This document shows, piece after piece, positions 10,226 to 18,873 of a DNA stretch of 64,000 bases; within the stretch, counting starts at the first letter, position 1; each line of letters starts with the position of its first letter. The notes beneath the pieces were generated by a model, which made no database searches, was not told where the DNA came from, and saw only the letters and a list, made by a program, of their open reading frames with translations. The translations under genes were made by a program, and so were the position numbers. Source of the stretch: Psychromonas ingrahamii 37 (GTDB taxonomy: Bacteria > Pseudomonadota > Gammaproteobacteria > Enterobacterales > Psychromonadaceae). The stretch spans positions 1,426,001 to 1,490,000 of the forward strand of contig NC_008709.1 in assembly GCF_000015285.1 (NCBI RefSeq). The letters run 5' to 3'.

Positions 10226-11282
10226 AAAAACATTAGTGGTCATGGCAGGCGGTACCGGTGGGCATGTATTCCCGGGACTTGCAGTGGCAGATGCACTAAA
10301 AGAGCAGGGTTGGGCAGTCAGTTGGTTGGGCACAGCGGATCGTATGGAAGCGCAACTTGTCCCTAAACATGGATATGAAATAGATTTTATCGATATTGCC
10401 GGCATACGGGGAAATGGCCTAAAACGTTTATTGATGGCACCCATTCGGATCATTAAATCAATCTGGCAAGCACGTTCTGTGTTAAAAAAACGCAGGGTTG
10501 ATTTAGTCTTGGGAATGGGGGGATTTGCCAGCGGACCGGGTGGTATTGCCGCCTGGAGCATGGGGATTCCGGTTATTTTACATGAGCAAAATGCCGTGGC
10601 CGGACTAACAAATCGAATTCTATCACTATTTTCCAAGCGTGTATTAATGGGCTTTTCAGGTGCTTTTAAAAGTGGTAAAGCTATTTTGGTGGGCAACCCT
10701 GTGCGCAAGCAGCTTGTTGATCTGCCTGTAAAAAAAATCTCGTCTGAGGATGTGGCCCTTAAAGTACTCGTGGTTGGTGGGAGTTTAGGGGCTAAAGTAT
10801 TAAATGACTTATTACCCGCCGTTTTTAGTTCGTTTGACAATGAAAACTTTAATATTATGCATCAGAGTGGTGAAGGACATTATCAGGCTGTGCAAAAAGG
10901 TTATGAACAACGGCTTGTTAAGGCAAATGTGCAAGAATTTATTACTGATATGGCGAGTGCTTATGACTGGGCTGATTTGGTTATTTGCCGCGCGGGGGCG
11001 TTAACTGTTGCGGAATTAGCGGTTGTCGGTTTACCCGCGATTTTTGTTCCCTTGCCACATGCCGTTGATGATCATCAAACTAAAAATGCCCAATATTTAG
11101 TCTCCCAAGAGGCGGCGGTGTTAATCGCACAAAAAGAATTAACTGCAAAAAAAATAAGCGATTATTTGCGTCTATTTCTACAAAATAGAAAATTATTGAC
11201 TGCGATGTCACAAAAGAGTAGAAAAGCAGCCATTATTGATGCAACAGAGAGTGTTGCATCTATCTGTAATCAATTAGTTTAA
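10215..11282 (+). CDS. murG: Lipid II synthase MurG
   Basis: MurG is a peripheral inner-membrane glycosyltransferase that adds GlcNAc to lipid I. I start it at ATG 10215, five bases after AGGTGA, giving 355 residues. An in-frame GTG at 10206 would place the ribosome site inside the gene. The N-terminal GGTGGHVFPG loop and the C-terminal GALTVAE nucleotide-binding region are present. It overlaps ftsW by 11 bases, which suggests coupled translation. Confidence 0.96.
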   Translation: MRNKKTLVVMAGGTGGHVFPGLAVADALKEQGWAVSWLGTADRMEAQLVPKHGYEIDFIDIAGIRGNGLKRLLMAPIRIIKSIWQARSVLKKRRVDLVLGMGGFASGPGGIAAWSMGIPVILHEQNAVAGLTNRILSLFSKRVLMGFSGAFKSGKAILVGNPVRKQLVDLPVKKISSEDVALKVLVVGGSLGAKVLNDLLPAVFSSFDNENFNIMHQSGEGHYQAVQKGYEQRLVKANVQEFITDMASAYDWADLVICRAGALTVAELAVVGLPAIFVPLPHAVDDHQTKNAQYLVSQEAAVLIAQKELTAKKISDYLRLFLQNRKLLTAMSQKSRKAAIIDATESVASICNQLV

Positions 11283-11339
11283 GCAATACGCAATGACATA
11301 TTGCTGGCTTACAACTTTATTTTAGACAAGTGATTTATT

Positions 11340-12803
11340 ATGATAAAAATTGACCTAGCCCAAATACGCACTACAGTACCTGAAATGCGTCGTGTTAAAC
11401 AAATTCATTTTGTGGGAATTGGTGGCGCAGGTATGGGCGGCATTGCAGAAGTATTAGCCTATGAAGGTTATAAAATTTCAGGATCTGATATTGCTGAAAA
11501 TCCGGTCGTCAGGCGATTACGTTCACTCGGCGCTGAGATTTTCATTGGTCATCAACAGGATAATATATATGGTGCGTCAGTGGTGGTTGTTTCAACTGCC
11601 ATTAATGCTGATAATCCAGAACTATTAGCGGCGCAACAGGCCCGAATTCCGGTGGTGCGCCGAGCAGAAATGTTGGCTGAATTGATGCGTTATCGTCATG
11701 GTGTTGCCGTTTCCGGTACACACGGGAAAACCACTACAACAAGCTTAATCGCGAGTATTTATGGGCAAGCTCAACTCGATCCTACTTTTGTGATCGGCGG
11801 TCTATTAAATAGCGCAGGCACCAATGCAAAATTAGGGCAAAGTCGCTATTTAATCGCAGAAGCTGATGAAAGTGATGCCTCATTTTTACATTTGCAACCT
11901 ATGGTTTCAGTAGTGACCAATATTGAAGCTGACCATATGGATACCTACGAAGGAAATTTTGAAGTATTGAAAGATACCTTTGTTCGCTTTATACAAAACT
12001 TGCCTTTTTATGGCACTGCAGTGGTATGCCTTGATGATGCTGTTATTGAACAATTGATCCCACGTTTTGCGCGACAAACTGTTACTTATGGTTTCCACGA
12101 ACAAGCGGATGTTCGTATTTCAGATTTCTCACAATGCGTAAACCGCAGTGAATTTTCAGTTCATAGAATTAATAAACCAGCAATGAAAATTCAGCTTAAT
12201 CTTCCGGGAAAACATAATGCATTAAATGCAGCTGCCGCGATCGCTGTCGCAATGGAAGACGATATCGATGATTTCTCCATTTCAAAGGCACTTAATGAAT
12301 TTGCCGGTATTGGCCGTCGTTTTGAACAATACGGGGAATTTGAAACTGGACGTGGTAAAGCTATTTTGGTTGATGATTACGGTCACCATCCGACGGAAGT
12401 ACAAGCAACCATTGATGCTGCGCGCGCGGCTTGGCCGGATAAACGTTTAGTAATGGCTTATCAGCCACACCGGTATACAAGAACACGTGATCTCTATGAA
12501 GATTTTGCGCATGTCTTAGCGCAAGTAGATCAATTATTACTGCTGGATGTCTATGCTGCCGGTGAAACGCCTATCGCCGGCGCTGATAGCCGCTCTTTAT
12601 GCCGTACTATCCGGCAACGTAGTGGTAAAGAGCCTATTTTTGTTGCCAGTCCTGAAGTGTTGCCTGCTATGCTGGCGCAGATAATTGACGATGGTGATCT
12701 TGTTTTAACACAGGGGGCTGGCAATATTGGTGCGGTGGTTAAAACATTAGCTGAATTGCAACTCAATATAGAAAAAATGAAAAAAGCGAGCCGCGTACAA
12801 TGA
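11340..12803 (+). CDS. murC: UDP-MurNAc:L-Ala ligase MurC
   Basis: MurC starts stem-peptide synthesis by adding L-alanine to UDP-MurNAc. The protein has 487 residues. An N-terminal dinucleotide-like GIGGAGMGG loop, the P-loop [10 protein letters not shown] near residue 124, and a central DDYGHHP motif are all present. It follows murG after 57 bases and overlaps the next gene, ddl, by four bases (ATGA). Confidence 0.97.
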   Translation: MIKIDLAQIRTTVPEMRRVKQIHFVGIGGAGMGGIAEVLAYEGYKISGSDIAENPVVRRLRSLGAEIFIGHQQDNIYGASVVVVSTAINADNPELLAAQQARIPVVRRAEMLAELMRYRHGVAVSGTHGKTTTTSLIASIYGQAQLDPTFVIGGLLNSAGTNAKLGQSRYLIAEADESDASFLHLQPMVSVVTNIEADHMDTYEGNFEVLKDTFVRFIQNLPFYGTAVVCLDDAVIEQLIPRFARQTVTYGFHEQADVRISDFSQCVNRSEFSVHRINKPAMKIQLNLPGKHNALNAAAAIAVAMEDDIDDFSISKALNEFAGIGRRFEQYGEFETGRGKAILVDDYGHHPTEVQATIDAARAAWPDKRLVMAYQPHRYTRTRDLYEDFAHVLAQVDQLLLLDVYAAGETPIAGADSRSLCRTIRQRSGKEPIFVASPEVLPAMLAQIIDDGDLVLTQGAGNIGAVVKTLAELQLNIEKMKKASRVQ

Positions 12804-13720
12804 GTTTAGATTTTGGTAAAGTTGCCGTCTTATTTGGTGGTCACAGTGCGGAGCGTGAAGTGTCGTTACGTTCTGGAAAAGCGGTGTTAAATGCATTGTT
12901 GCGGCAAGGGATTGATGCCTATGCTATTGATCCTAAGTTTGATGATTTATTGCAGCTAAAACAATTAAATTTTGATCGTGTTTTTATTGCTTTGCATGGG
13001 CGAGGAGGTGAAGATGGTGTTATACAGGGATTTTTAAGTACATTGGATATTCCCTATACAGGCAGTGATGTTTTAAGTTCGGCTATTGCAATGGATAAAT
13101 CAAAGACCAAGCAAATTTGGCAAAGTCTGCAATTACCAACCGCCCAGTACCGAATTATCATTAAAGAGGCATTTGACCCCGCACAGGCTGAACAGATACT
13201 GGCAGGTTTATCGGGCATAGCGATAGTTAAGCCCGTCAGTGAAGGTTCCAGTCTCGGTATGGCAAAAGTAAGCACTGCAAAGGAGCTTATTAAAGCACTG
13301 ACTGAGGCTTTTAAATTTGATCAGACAGTATTACTTGAAACGTGGATCACCGGGCAAGAGTACACTGTATCAATCTTAAATGGAAAAGCATTGCCGGCTA
13401 TCCGGATGCACACTAATAATACATTTTATGATTATCAGGCTAAGTATCAATCGACGGACACACAATATTATTGTCCTTGTGGTCTTGAACAAGAAAAGCT
13501 CGCTGAATTAAATCAATTAGCGGTAGATGCCTTTGCTGCCATTGGGTGTCGCGGATGGGGACGAGTGGATTTTATGCTGGATAAGTCAGGGCAATGGTAT
13601 TTATTAGAAGTCAATACCGTGCCCGGTATGACAGAAACAAGCTTAGTGCCTAAAGCTGCAAAAGAAGCGGGTTACGATTTTGATCAGCTGACCATCGAAA
13701 TTTTAAAGCAAACACTGTAA
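12800..13720 (+). CDS. ddl: D-alanine:D-alanine ligase Ddl (DdlB type)
   Basis: Ddl makes the D-Ala-D-Ala dipeptide that MurF uses. The 306-residue length and position in the dcw cluster match the DdlB type of enterobacteria. An N-terminal [14 protein letters not shown] motif and a C-terminal ATP-grasp segment (GRVDFM, then [14 protein letters not shown]) with metal-binding acidic residues are visible. The start overlaps murC and ftsQ follows after four bases. Confidence 0.96.
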   Translation: MSLDFGKVAVLFGGHSAEREVSLRSGKAVLNALLRQGIDAYAIDPKFDDLLQLKQLNFDRVFIALHGRGGEDGVIQGFLSTLDIPYTGSDVLSSAIAMDKSKTKQIWQSLQLPTAQYRIIIKEAFDPAQAEQILAGLSGIAIVKPVSEGSSLGMAKVSTAKELIKALTEAFKFDQTVLLETWITGQEYTVSILNGKALPAIRMHTNNTFYDYQAKYQSTDTQYYCPCGLEQEKLAELNQLAVDAFAAIGCRGWGRVDFMLDKSGQWYLLEVNTVPGMTETSLVPKAAKEAGYDFDQLTIEILKQTL

Positions 13721-13724
13721 TTAT

Positions 13725-14462
13725 ATGATCTATAAATTAAAAAAAATCAACATTGGCAAATGGATTAGTTTGATTTTTTTTCTTATTTTAATGTACGGGT
13801 TACAGAACAGTTATTCAAAATTAAAATCATGGTTAACCGATGAACAATCTTTACCCTTAACCTCTTTAATTTTAACGGGTGATATGCAGCACGTTTCATC
13901 GGACGATGTGCGCGGCGTATTAAAAGAGCAAAAAGATAGTTTAAATTTTTTTACTCTGGAAATTGCACAAATTCAAAAACAGCTTGAAGATATGCCATGG
14001 GTCTATTCTGCGTCGATACGCAAACAATGGCCTGATACAATAAAAATTCACATTGTTGAACAGTCAATTATTGCTATTTGGAACAATAGCGCGCTGTTAA
14101 ATCAGGCTGGCGATATTATTTACACCCCTATGGAGGATATTTCGGATCAATATATTAAGCTCAATGGTGAAGATGAATTTGTTAAGCAAGTATTACAAAC
14201 TTACTTGGAAGTTGAACTGTTATTAAAAGTGAATAAATTTAAGATTAAATTATTAAGCAGCGATAAGCGTAACTCAAGTAACATTATTTTAAATAATGGT
14301 ATTGCATTACGCTTAGGTAAAGAACAAAAACTGGATCGTATTCAACGCTTTTTAAGTGTCTTTCCATTAATAGAAAAAAAATATAATGTTGATACAATTG
14401 ACTATTTAGATTTGCGTTACGATACTGGAATAGCGATTGGTTGGCAAAAAGGTAAATCTTGA
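13725..14462 (+). CDS. ftsQ: Cell division protein FtsQ
   Basis: FtsQ is a bitopic divisome hub that binds FtsB and FtsL. The 245-residue product has a basic cytoplasmic start, one membrane segment near residues 13-31, a POTRA-type domain beginning near residue 45, and a C-terminal beta domain. Identity to distant FtsQ proteins is low, so position between ddl and ftsA is part of the evidence. The region is AT-rich, as are its neighbours. Confidence 0.93.
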   Translation: MIYKLKKINIGKWISLIFFLILMYGLQNSYSKLKSWLTDEQSLPLTSLILTGDMQHVSSDDVRGVLKEQKDSLNFFTLEIAQIQKQLEDMPWVYSASIRKQWPDTIKIHIVEQSIIAIWNNSALLNQAGDIIYTPMEDISDQYIKLNGEDEFVKQVLQTYLEVELLLKVNKFKIKLLSSDKRNSSNIILNNGIALRLGKEQKLDRIQRFLSVFPLIEKKYNVDTIDYLDLRYDTGIAIGWQKGKS

Positions 14463-14519
14463 TATTTAATATATAATCCAAGATTATGCAGTTTAATGAA
14501 GATAACGGTGAGTTTGAGT

Positions 14520-15785
14520 ATGGAAAGTAACTATACAGTTGGATTAGATATTGGCAGCAGTAAAATTGTCCTCCTAATTGGAGAACAAATGGCTAATAAT
14601 ATGATCAATATCGTGGGTATTGGAGAGGTGCCCGCAAAAGGTGTTGATAAAGGTTCTGTTACTGATTTAGATTCCGTTGTCACTGCGATTCAAAATGCAT
14701 TAACGGTTGCTGAAGAGATGGCCAATTGTAAAGTATCCTCGGTGAATTTATCTGTTTCTGGTGCGCATATTGAATCAACGAATGAATCGGGTACCTGGGC
14801 TATCGACGATAATGCTGTTTCTTCTTATGATATTGAAAGTGTGTTGCATAACGCCCAATCAATAAAAATACGTGATGATCAACGTTTATTACATGTGATC
14901 CCACAACAATATTCAATTGATTCTCAAGAAGGTATTAGTAACCCGCTGGGATTAGCGGGGGTTAAACTAAAAGCGGATGTGCATTTAATTACCTGTCATA
15001 ATGATTTTGTTAAAAATTTAGAAAAAGCGGTTGAATTATGTGGTTTGTTAATCGAACAACTCACCTTCTCCGGTGTTGCGTCGAGTGCCGCTATTTTAAG
15101 TGAAGATGAAAAAGAGTTAGGTGTTTGTATTGTTGATATAGGCAGCGGCACGATGGACATATCTGTTTATATTGCAGGCGCATTAAGGCATAGTTCAGTG
15201 CTGGCTTATGCTGGAAATTCAGTCTCCAATGATATTGCCATTACCTTTAGTTCACCACAAAGCTCAGCGGAAAAAATTAAAATTAAATATGGCTGTTTAC
15301 AACGCGATAGTATCGATCCTGACGAAATGATTGAATTGACCAGTGTGGGCGGGAGGAATGCGCGAACGCTGCAACGGCAAATGTTAGTTGATGTGATTGA
15401 AGCCCGCTATAGTGAATTATTAGAGTTAATAAAAAAAGAGTTATGCAAACTAAGCAGTGGATCTGGAATGGAAGGTCTAAAACAGAAATTGGCGGCGGGT
15501 ATTGTTATAACAGGCGGTGCGGCACAAATGGTAGGTTTGGTTGAGGTTGCAGAGAAAGTATTTGACAATATGCAAGTACGGATAGGAAAACCAGAGAATT
15601 TACAAGGTCTAGTCGATGATGTTGCGACACCTGCTTATTCAACCGTTTTAGGTTTGTTACGTTTTAAAACTACACCGTTTAGCAAAAATGATGAAAGCCC
15701 GGATGTCAGTGGTTTCTCGGTGATTATAAGTAGAATAAGAAGTCGTTTCTCGGTGATTATAAATAGAATTAAAAAAGAATATTAA
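14520..15785 (+). CDS. ftsA: Divisome actin-like protein FtsA
   Basis: FtsA is an actin-like ATPase that tethers FtsZ filaments to the membrane. I prefer ATG 14520 (421 residues) because GGTGAG lies seven bases upstream and the protein then starts close to VGLDIGSSK. ATG 14496 is the alternative. Actin-type phosphate loops (VGLDIGSSK, VDIGSGTMD) are present. The usual C-terminal membrane-targeting amphipathic helix appears twice in tandem: an 11-residue unit starting FSVII at 15714 is repeated at 15747, a 33-base duplication. See findings. Confidence 0.96.
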   Translation: MESNYTVGLDIGSSKIVLLIGEQMANNMINIVGIGEVPAKGVDKGSVTDLDSVVTAIQNALTVAEEMANCKVSSVNLSVSGAHIESTNESGTWAIDDNAVSSYDIESVLHNAQSIKIRDDQRLLHVIPQQYSIDSQEGISNPLGLAGVKLKADVHLITCHNDFVKNLEKAVELCGLLIEQLTFSGVASSAAILSEDEKELGVCIVDIGSGTMDISVYIAGALRHSSVLAYAGNSVSNDIAITFSSPQSSAEKIKIKYGCLQRDSIDPDEMIELTSVGGRNARTLQRQMLVDVIEARYSELLELIKKELCKLSSGSGMEGLKQKLAAGIVITGGAAQMVGLVEVAEKVFDNMQVRIGKPENLQGLVDDVATPAYSTVLGLLRFKTTPFSKNDESPDVSGFSVIISRIRSRFSVIINRIKKEY

Positions 15786-15819
15786 CAATCAATTTTTGTA
15801 TAACCAAGGCGGTGATACT

Positions 15820-16986
15820 ATGTCTGATAATCTATATAAAGTGGAAAAAGAGCAAATGTTTGAAATAGTCAGTGATGAGCATGAACAACAAGCTATTATC
15901 AAAGTGGTCGGCATAGGCGGCGGCGGTGGTAATGCTATTAACTACATGATCGAAAAGGGTTTAGCGGGTGCTGAATTTATTGCCATGAATACTGATGCAC
16001 AAGCATTACGCTCATCAAAAGCTGATATTCGTTTACAACTTGGTGCGAGTATTACCAATGGACTCGGTGCCGGAGCAAATCCGGAAATTGGATATAAATC
16101 TGCTTTAGAAGATAAAGACAGAATTCGTGAGGTACTCACCGGTGCCGATGTGGTTTTTATTGCCGCAGGCATGGGCGGTGGTACAGGGACAGGGGCTTCT
16201 CCGGTTGTGACTGAGATAGCTAAAGAACTGGGTGCTTTGACTATTGGCGTGGTTTCTAAACCTTCTACCTTTGAAGGTAAAAAACGTATTAATTATGCCA
16301 ATCAAGGGATTGAGCGTTTGGCTGAACATATTGATTCATTGCTGATCATCCCGAATGATAAATTGCAAAAATCACTGCCGCGCGGAGTCTCGTTCCTCGA
16401 TGCATTAAGTGCTGCAAATGGCGTGTTATATGATGCCGTATCTGGTTTTTCTGCGATCATCAATAATGAAGAAAGTACCATTAACATTGACTTTGCTGAC
16501 GTTCGAACTGTTATGACGGAAGCAGGTACGACAGCCGTAATGGGAATTGGTGTGTCTTCAGGTGAAGACCGTGCAGAAGTGGCGGTCGAGAAAGCTATCT
16601 CTTGTCCATTGCTTGAGGATGTTGACCTTTCCAATGCCCGTGGCGTGTTAGTGCACATAGTCGCCGGATTAGATTTTAGCTGGGATGAATACCATATTGT
16701 TGGTGATGCGCTGAAAGAGTTTGCTTCCGATGACTCACAAATTATTTTTGGGGTAACAGTAAATCCTGAAATTGATAGTGGGGAATTGCATGTGACTGTT
16801 ATTGTGACTGGTCTTGGAGAGCGAAAATCAGATCTTTCTGCTGTCAAAAGTTCGCCGGTAAAGGCTGAGCCGCAGGCACCTGAAATTACCCGCGAACCTG
16901 TGTTAACCGAAGAGCCTGTAAGTTCGGCAAAACCCGAAGGAAACTACTTGGATATTCCAGCATTTTTACGTAAACAGGCTGATTAA
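15820..16986 (+). CDS. ftsZ: Cell division GTPase FtsZ
   Basis: FtsZ is the tubulin-like GTPase that forms the division ring. I start it at ATG 15820 (388 residues) behind AGGCGGTGA. A TTG at 15796 would add eight residues and swallow that ribosome site. The tubulin signature GGGTGTG is near residue 115. The C-terminal grafting peptide that binds FtsA and ZipA is present (YLDIPAFLRKQAD). The linker before it is short, about 40-50 residues. A strong inverted repeat follows the stop. Confidence 0.98.
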   Translation: MSDNLYKVEKEQMFEIVSDEHEQQAIIKVVGIGGGGGNAINYMIEKGLAGAEFIAMNTDAQALRSSKADIRLQLGASITNGLGAGANPEIGYKSALEDKDRIREVLTGADVVFIAAGMGGGTGTGASPVVTEIAKELGALTIGVVSKPSTFEGKKRINYANQGIERLAEHIDSLLIIPNDKLQKSLPRGVSFLDALSAANGVLYDAVSGFSAIINNEESTINIDFADVRTVMTEAGTTAVMGIGVSSGEDRAEVAVEKAISCPLLEDVDLSNARGVLVHIVAGLDFSWDEYHIVGDALKEFASDDSQIIFGVTVNPEIDSGELHVTVIVTGLGERKSDLSAVKSSPVKAEPQAPEITREPVLTEEPVSSAKPEGNYLDIPAFLRKQAD

Positions 16987-16993
16987 TCATTAT

Positions 16994-17025
16994 TAGCAGT
17001 TTGCGATATTCATCACAAACTGCTA
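16994..17025. repeat. Perfect inverted repeat between ftsZ and lpxC
   Basis: TAGCAGTTTG at 16994-17003 is followed, after 12 bases, by its exact reverse complement CAAACTGCTA at 17016-17025. No T-run follows on the + strand, so it is not a textbook terminator. It could be an mRNA-stabilising or attenuating hairpin separating the abundant ftsZ message from lpxC. Confidence 0.75.
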
Positions 17026-17070
17026 AAATTCCGCTTATTATATAACGCTAGAGCGGCGGTAGGGGGAACA

Positions 17071-17997
17071 ATGATTAAACAAAGAACACTTAAGAAGAGT
17101 GTCAAGTCAATAGGTATTGGCCTGCACTCAGGTAATAAGGTGAAAATTGAATTCCACCCTGCACCAGCCAATAGCGGTATTGTATACCGCCGTACCGATC
17201 TTGATCCTATTGTTAGTTTTAAAGCGCATGCACAAGCGGTCCAAGAAACGCTTTTATGCACTTGCTTAGTTAACGATCAGGGCCAAAAAATATCAACGGT
17301 AGAACATCTTTCTGCTGCACTTGCCGGGTTGGGTATTGATAATATAATTATTGATGTTGACGCCCCTGAAATTCCAATTATGGATGGCAGTGCAAGTCCT
17401 TTTATTTTTCTCCTGCAATCGGCAGGTATTGAAGAGATAAACAGTCCGAAAAAATTCATTCGTATTAAAAAAATGGTTCGGGTTGAAGATGAAAAAGAGG
17501 GTAAATGGGCTGAATTACACCCATCGAATAAAGGCTTTAGTTTAGATTTTAAAATCGACTTCGATCACCCCGTTTTTGAAGGTCAAAATCAACATATAAA
17601 AATGGACTTTTCCGGTGATCTTTTTGTAAAAGAGATCAGCCGCGCCAGAACCTTTGGTTTTATGAAAAGTGTAGAATATTTACAATCAAATAATTTAGCC
17701 TTAGGGGCTAGTTTGGATAATGCGATTGGTTTAGATGAGTTTCGGGTATTAAATCCTGATGGTTTACGTTATGAAGACGAGTTCGTAAAACATAAAGTAC
17801 TGGATGCCATTGGTGACCTTTATCTTTCTGGTTATACTATTTTAGGTCATCTTAAAGCCTTTAAAACAGGACATGCACTTAATAACCAACTTTTGTGTGC
17901 TTTATTAGCAGACCAAGAAGCTTGGGAAATGGTCACCTTTGAAGAGCCAGTAAGTGAATCCCCCATTCAATACGTATCTCCTGTTTTTGCTCTCTAA
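17071..17997 (+). CDS. lpxC: UDP-3-O-acyl-GlcNAc deacetylase LpxC
   Basis: LpxC is a zinc enzyme and carries out the first committed step of lipid A synthesis in the cytoplasm. The protein has 308 residues. The zinc ligands can be placed in EHLSAAL near residue 78 and in HKVLDAIGD near residue 238, the latter giving both the His and the Asp ligand. AGGGGGAA precedes the ATG. It is the last + strand gene of the dcw block and ends in a terminator shared with the converging dciA. Confidence 0.98.
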   Translation: MIKQRTLKKSVKSIGIGLHSGNKVKIEFHPAPANSGIVYRRTDLDPIVSFKAHAQAVQETLLCTCLVNDQGQKISTVEHLSAALAGLGIDNIIIDVDAPEIPIMDGSASPFIFLLQSAGIEEINSPKKFIRIKKMVRVEDEKEGKWAELHPSNKGFSLDFKIDFDHPVFEGQNQHIKMDFSGDLFVKEISRARTFGFMKSVEYLQSNNLALGASLDNAIGLDEFRVLNPDGLRYEDEFVKHKVLDAIGDLYLSGYTILGHLKAFKTGHALNNQLLCALLADQEAWEMVTFEEPVSESPIQYVSPVFAL

Positions 17998-18033
17998 ATA
18001 AAAAATCCTTTAGTTTTCTAAAGGATTTTTTTT
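17998..18033. terminator. Bidirectional terminator between lpxC and dciA
   Basis: AAATCCTTTAG at 18003-18013 and CTAAAGGATTT at 18018-18028 form an 11-bp stem with a TTTT loop. A run of A lies to the left and a run of T to the right, so it can end transcripts from both converging genes. Confidence 0.9.
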
Positions 18034-18048
18034 GTTATTTTTATCAAC

Positions 18049-18513
18049 TTATTTTTTAGAATAGTCGGCTAACGAGCGTAACGCTTTTTGCAATCCCGGC
18101 TCTGCATCTTCAGCTAATGCTAAAAATGATTCTGCAACATCAGCGGGCATTTTAGCCGCACGTTTAATATCTTTTTTCGGCGGATTATGCTGCATTTTAT
18201 GAGTACTCGAGAGTGCCGGATTTACCTTGATTTTGAGTCGTAATAGAGATGGAACCCGTTGACGTAATAATGTCAGCAGCTCAGCTCGCATAAATTTCAG
18301 GCGCATCATCCAAGTTGCATCTGGGATTTCTATAAGCAAGCTCCCATTTTGTAAGCTGCCTATCCTGCATCCAGGGATATTATGTTGTTTCAAATGGCTT
18401 TGTAGTAAACTGTTTAACGCCATTATCACTGTTACATCATGTTGCAAACCGCTTTTATTTAATAACGCAGAAACGGATTTTGGTTGTCGGGTTCTATTCA
18501 TTAATTTCATCAT
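18049..18513 (-). CDS. dciA: DUF721 protein, DciA-type helicase loader
   Basis: This is a 154-residue DUF721 protein. In Vibrio and many bacteria without DnaC, DciA of this family helps load the replicative helicase DnaB. The visible features are a small basic N-terminal domain with LRIKV-type strands (LLRLKIKVNP), a high charge, and a divergent position next to secA, which is the usual dciA location in Vibrio-like genomes. The start may be the first or a later Met (MMKLM). The function is assigned from family and locus. I saw no catalytic motif. Confidence 0.8.
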   Translation of the reverse strand: MMKLMNRTRQPKSVSALLNKSGLQHDVTVIMALNSLLQSHLKQHNIPGCRIGSLQNGSLLIEIPDATWMMRLKFMRAELLTLLRQRVPSLLRLKIKVNPALSSTHKMQHNPPKKDIKRAAKMPADVAESFLALAEDAEPGLQKALRSLADYSKK

Positions 18514-18873
18514 TTTGAAGAGACAATGACCAGTATAGCGGTTATCTATTCAAGTAAGGAAATAGATTCTACGTTTTTAATGATAAAAATAAATGCCTGC
18601 TGATTTCTTTTTTTTAGGTAGGATAAACAAAAAATTGACTTAAGGGCTTGAAATTACAAAAAGTCATCTCCATTTACTTTAATTAAAGTCCATTTCAGTA
18701 TAGATTGGTTATAGAGTTGCTGTTCAGGCATTATGTTAAATTGGTCGGTTTTTTAATCGGCAATAATTTTATCAACGCGTAGTTTTAAAGAAGTGTTAAC
18801 AGTTTTCAAACGTATCGTTGGTGCAAAACGCGTTTACATCAAAATTTTAATTTTTATAGAATGAGAAAGTGAA
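18514..18873. other. Leader region between dciA and secA
   Basis: These 360 AT-rich bases lie between the divergent dciA and secA genes. I looked for a secM-like arrest peptide gene upstream of secA and saw only very short frames (seven residues or so) without a signal sequence. The region probably holds both promoters and a long secA 5' leader, but no single promoter could be placed with confidence. Confidence 0.5.
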
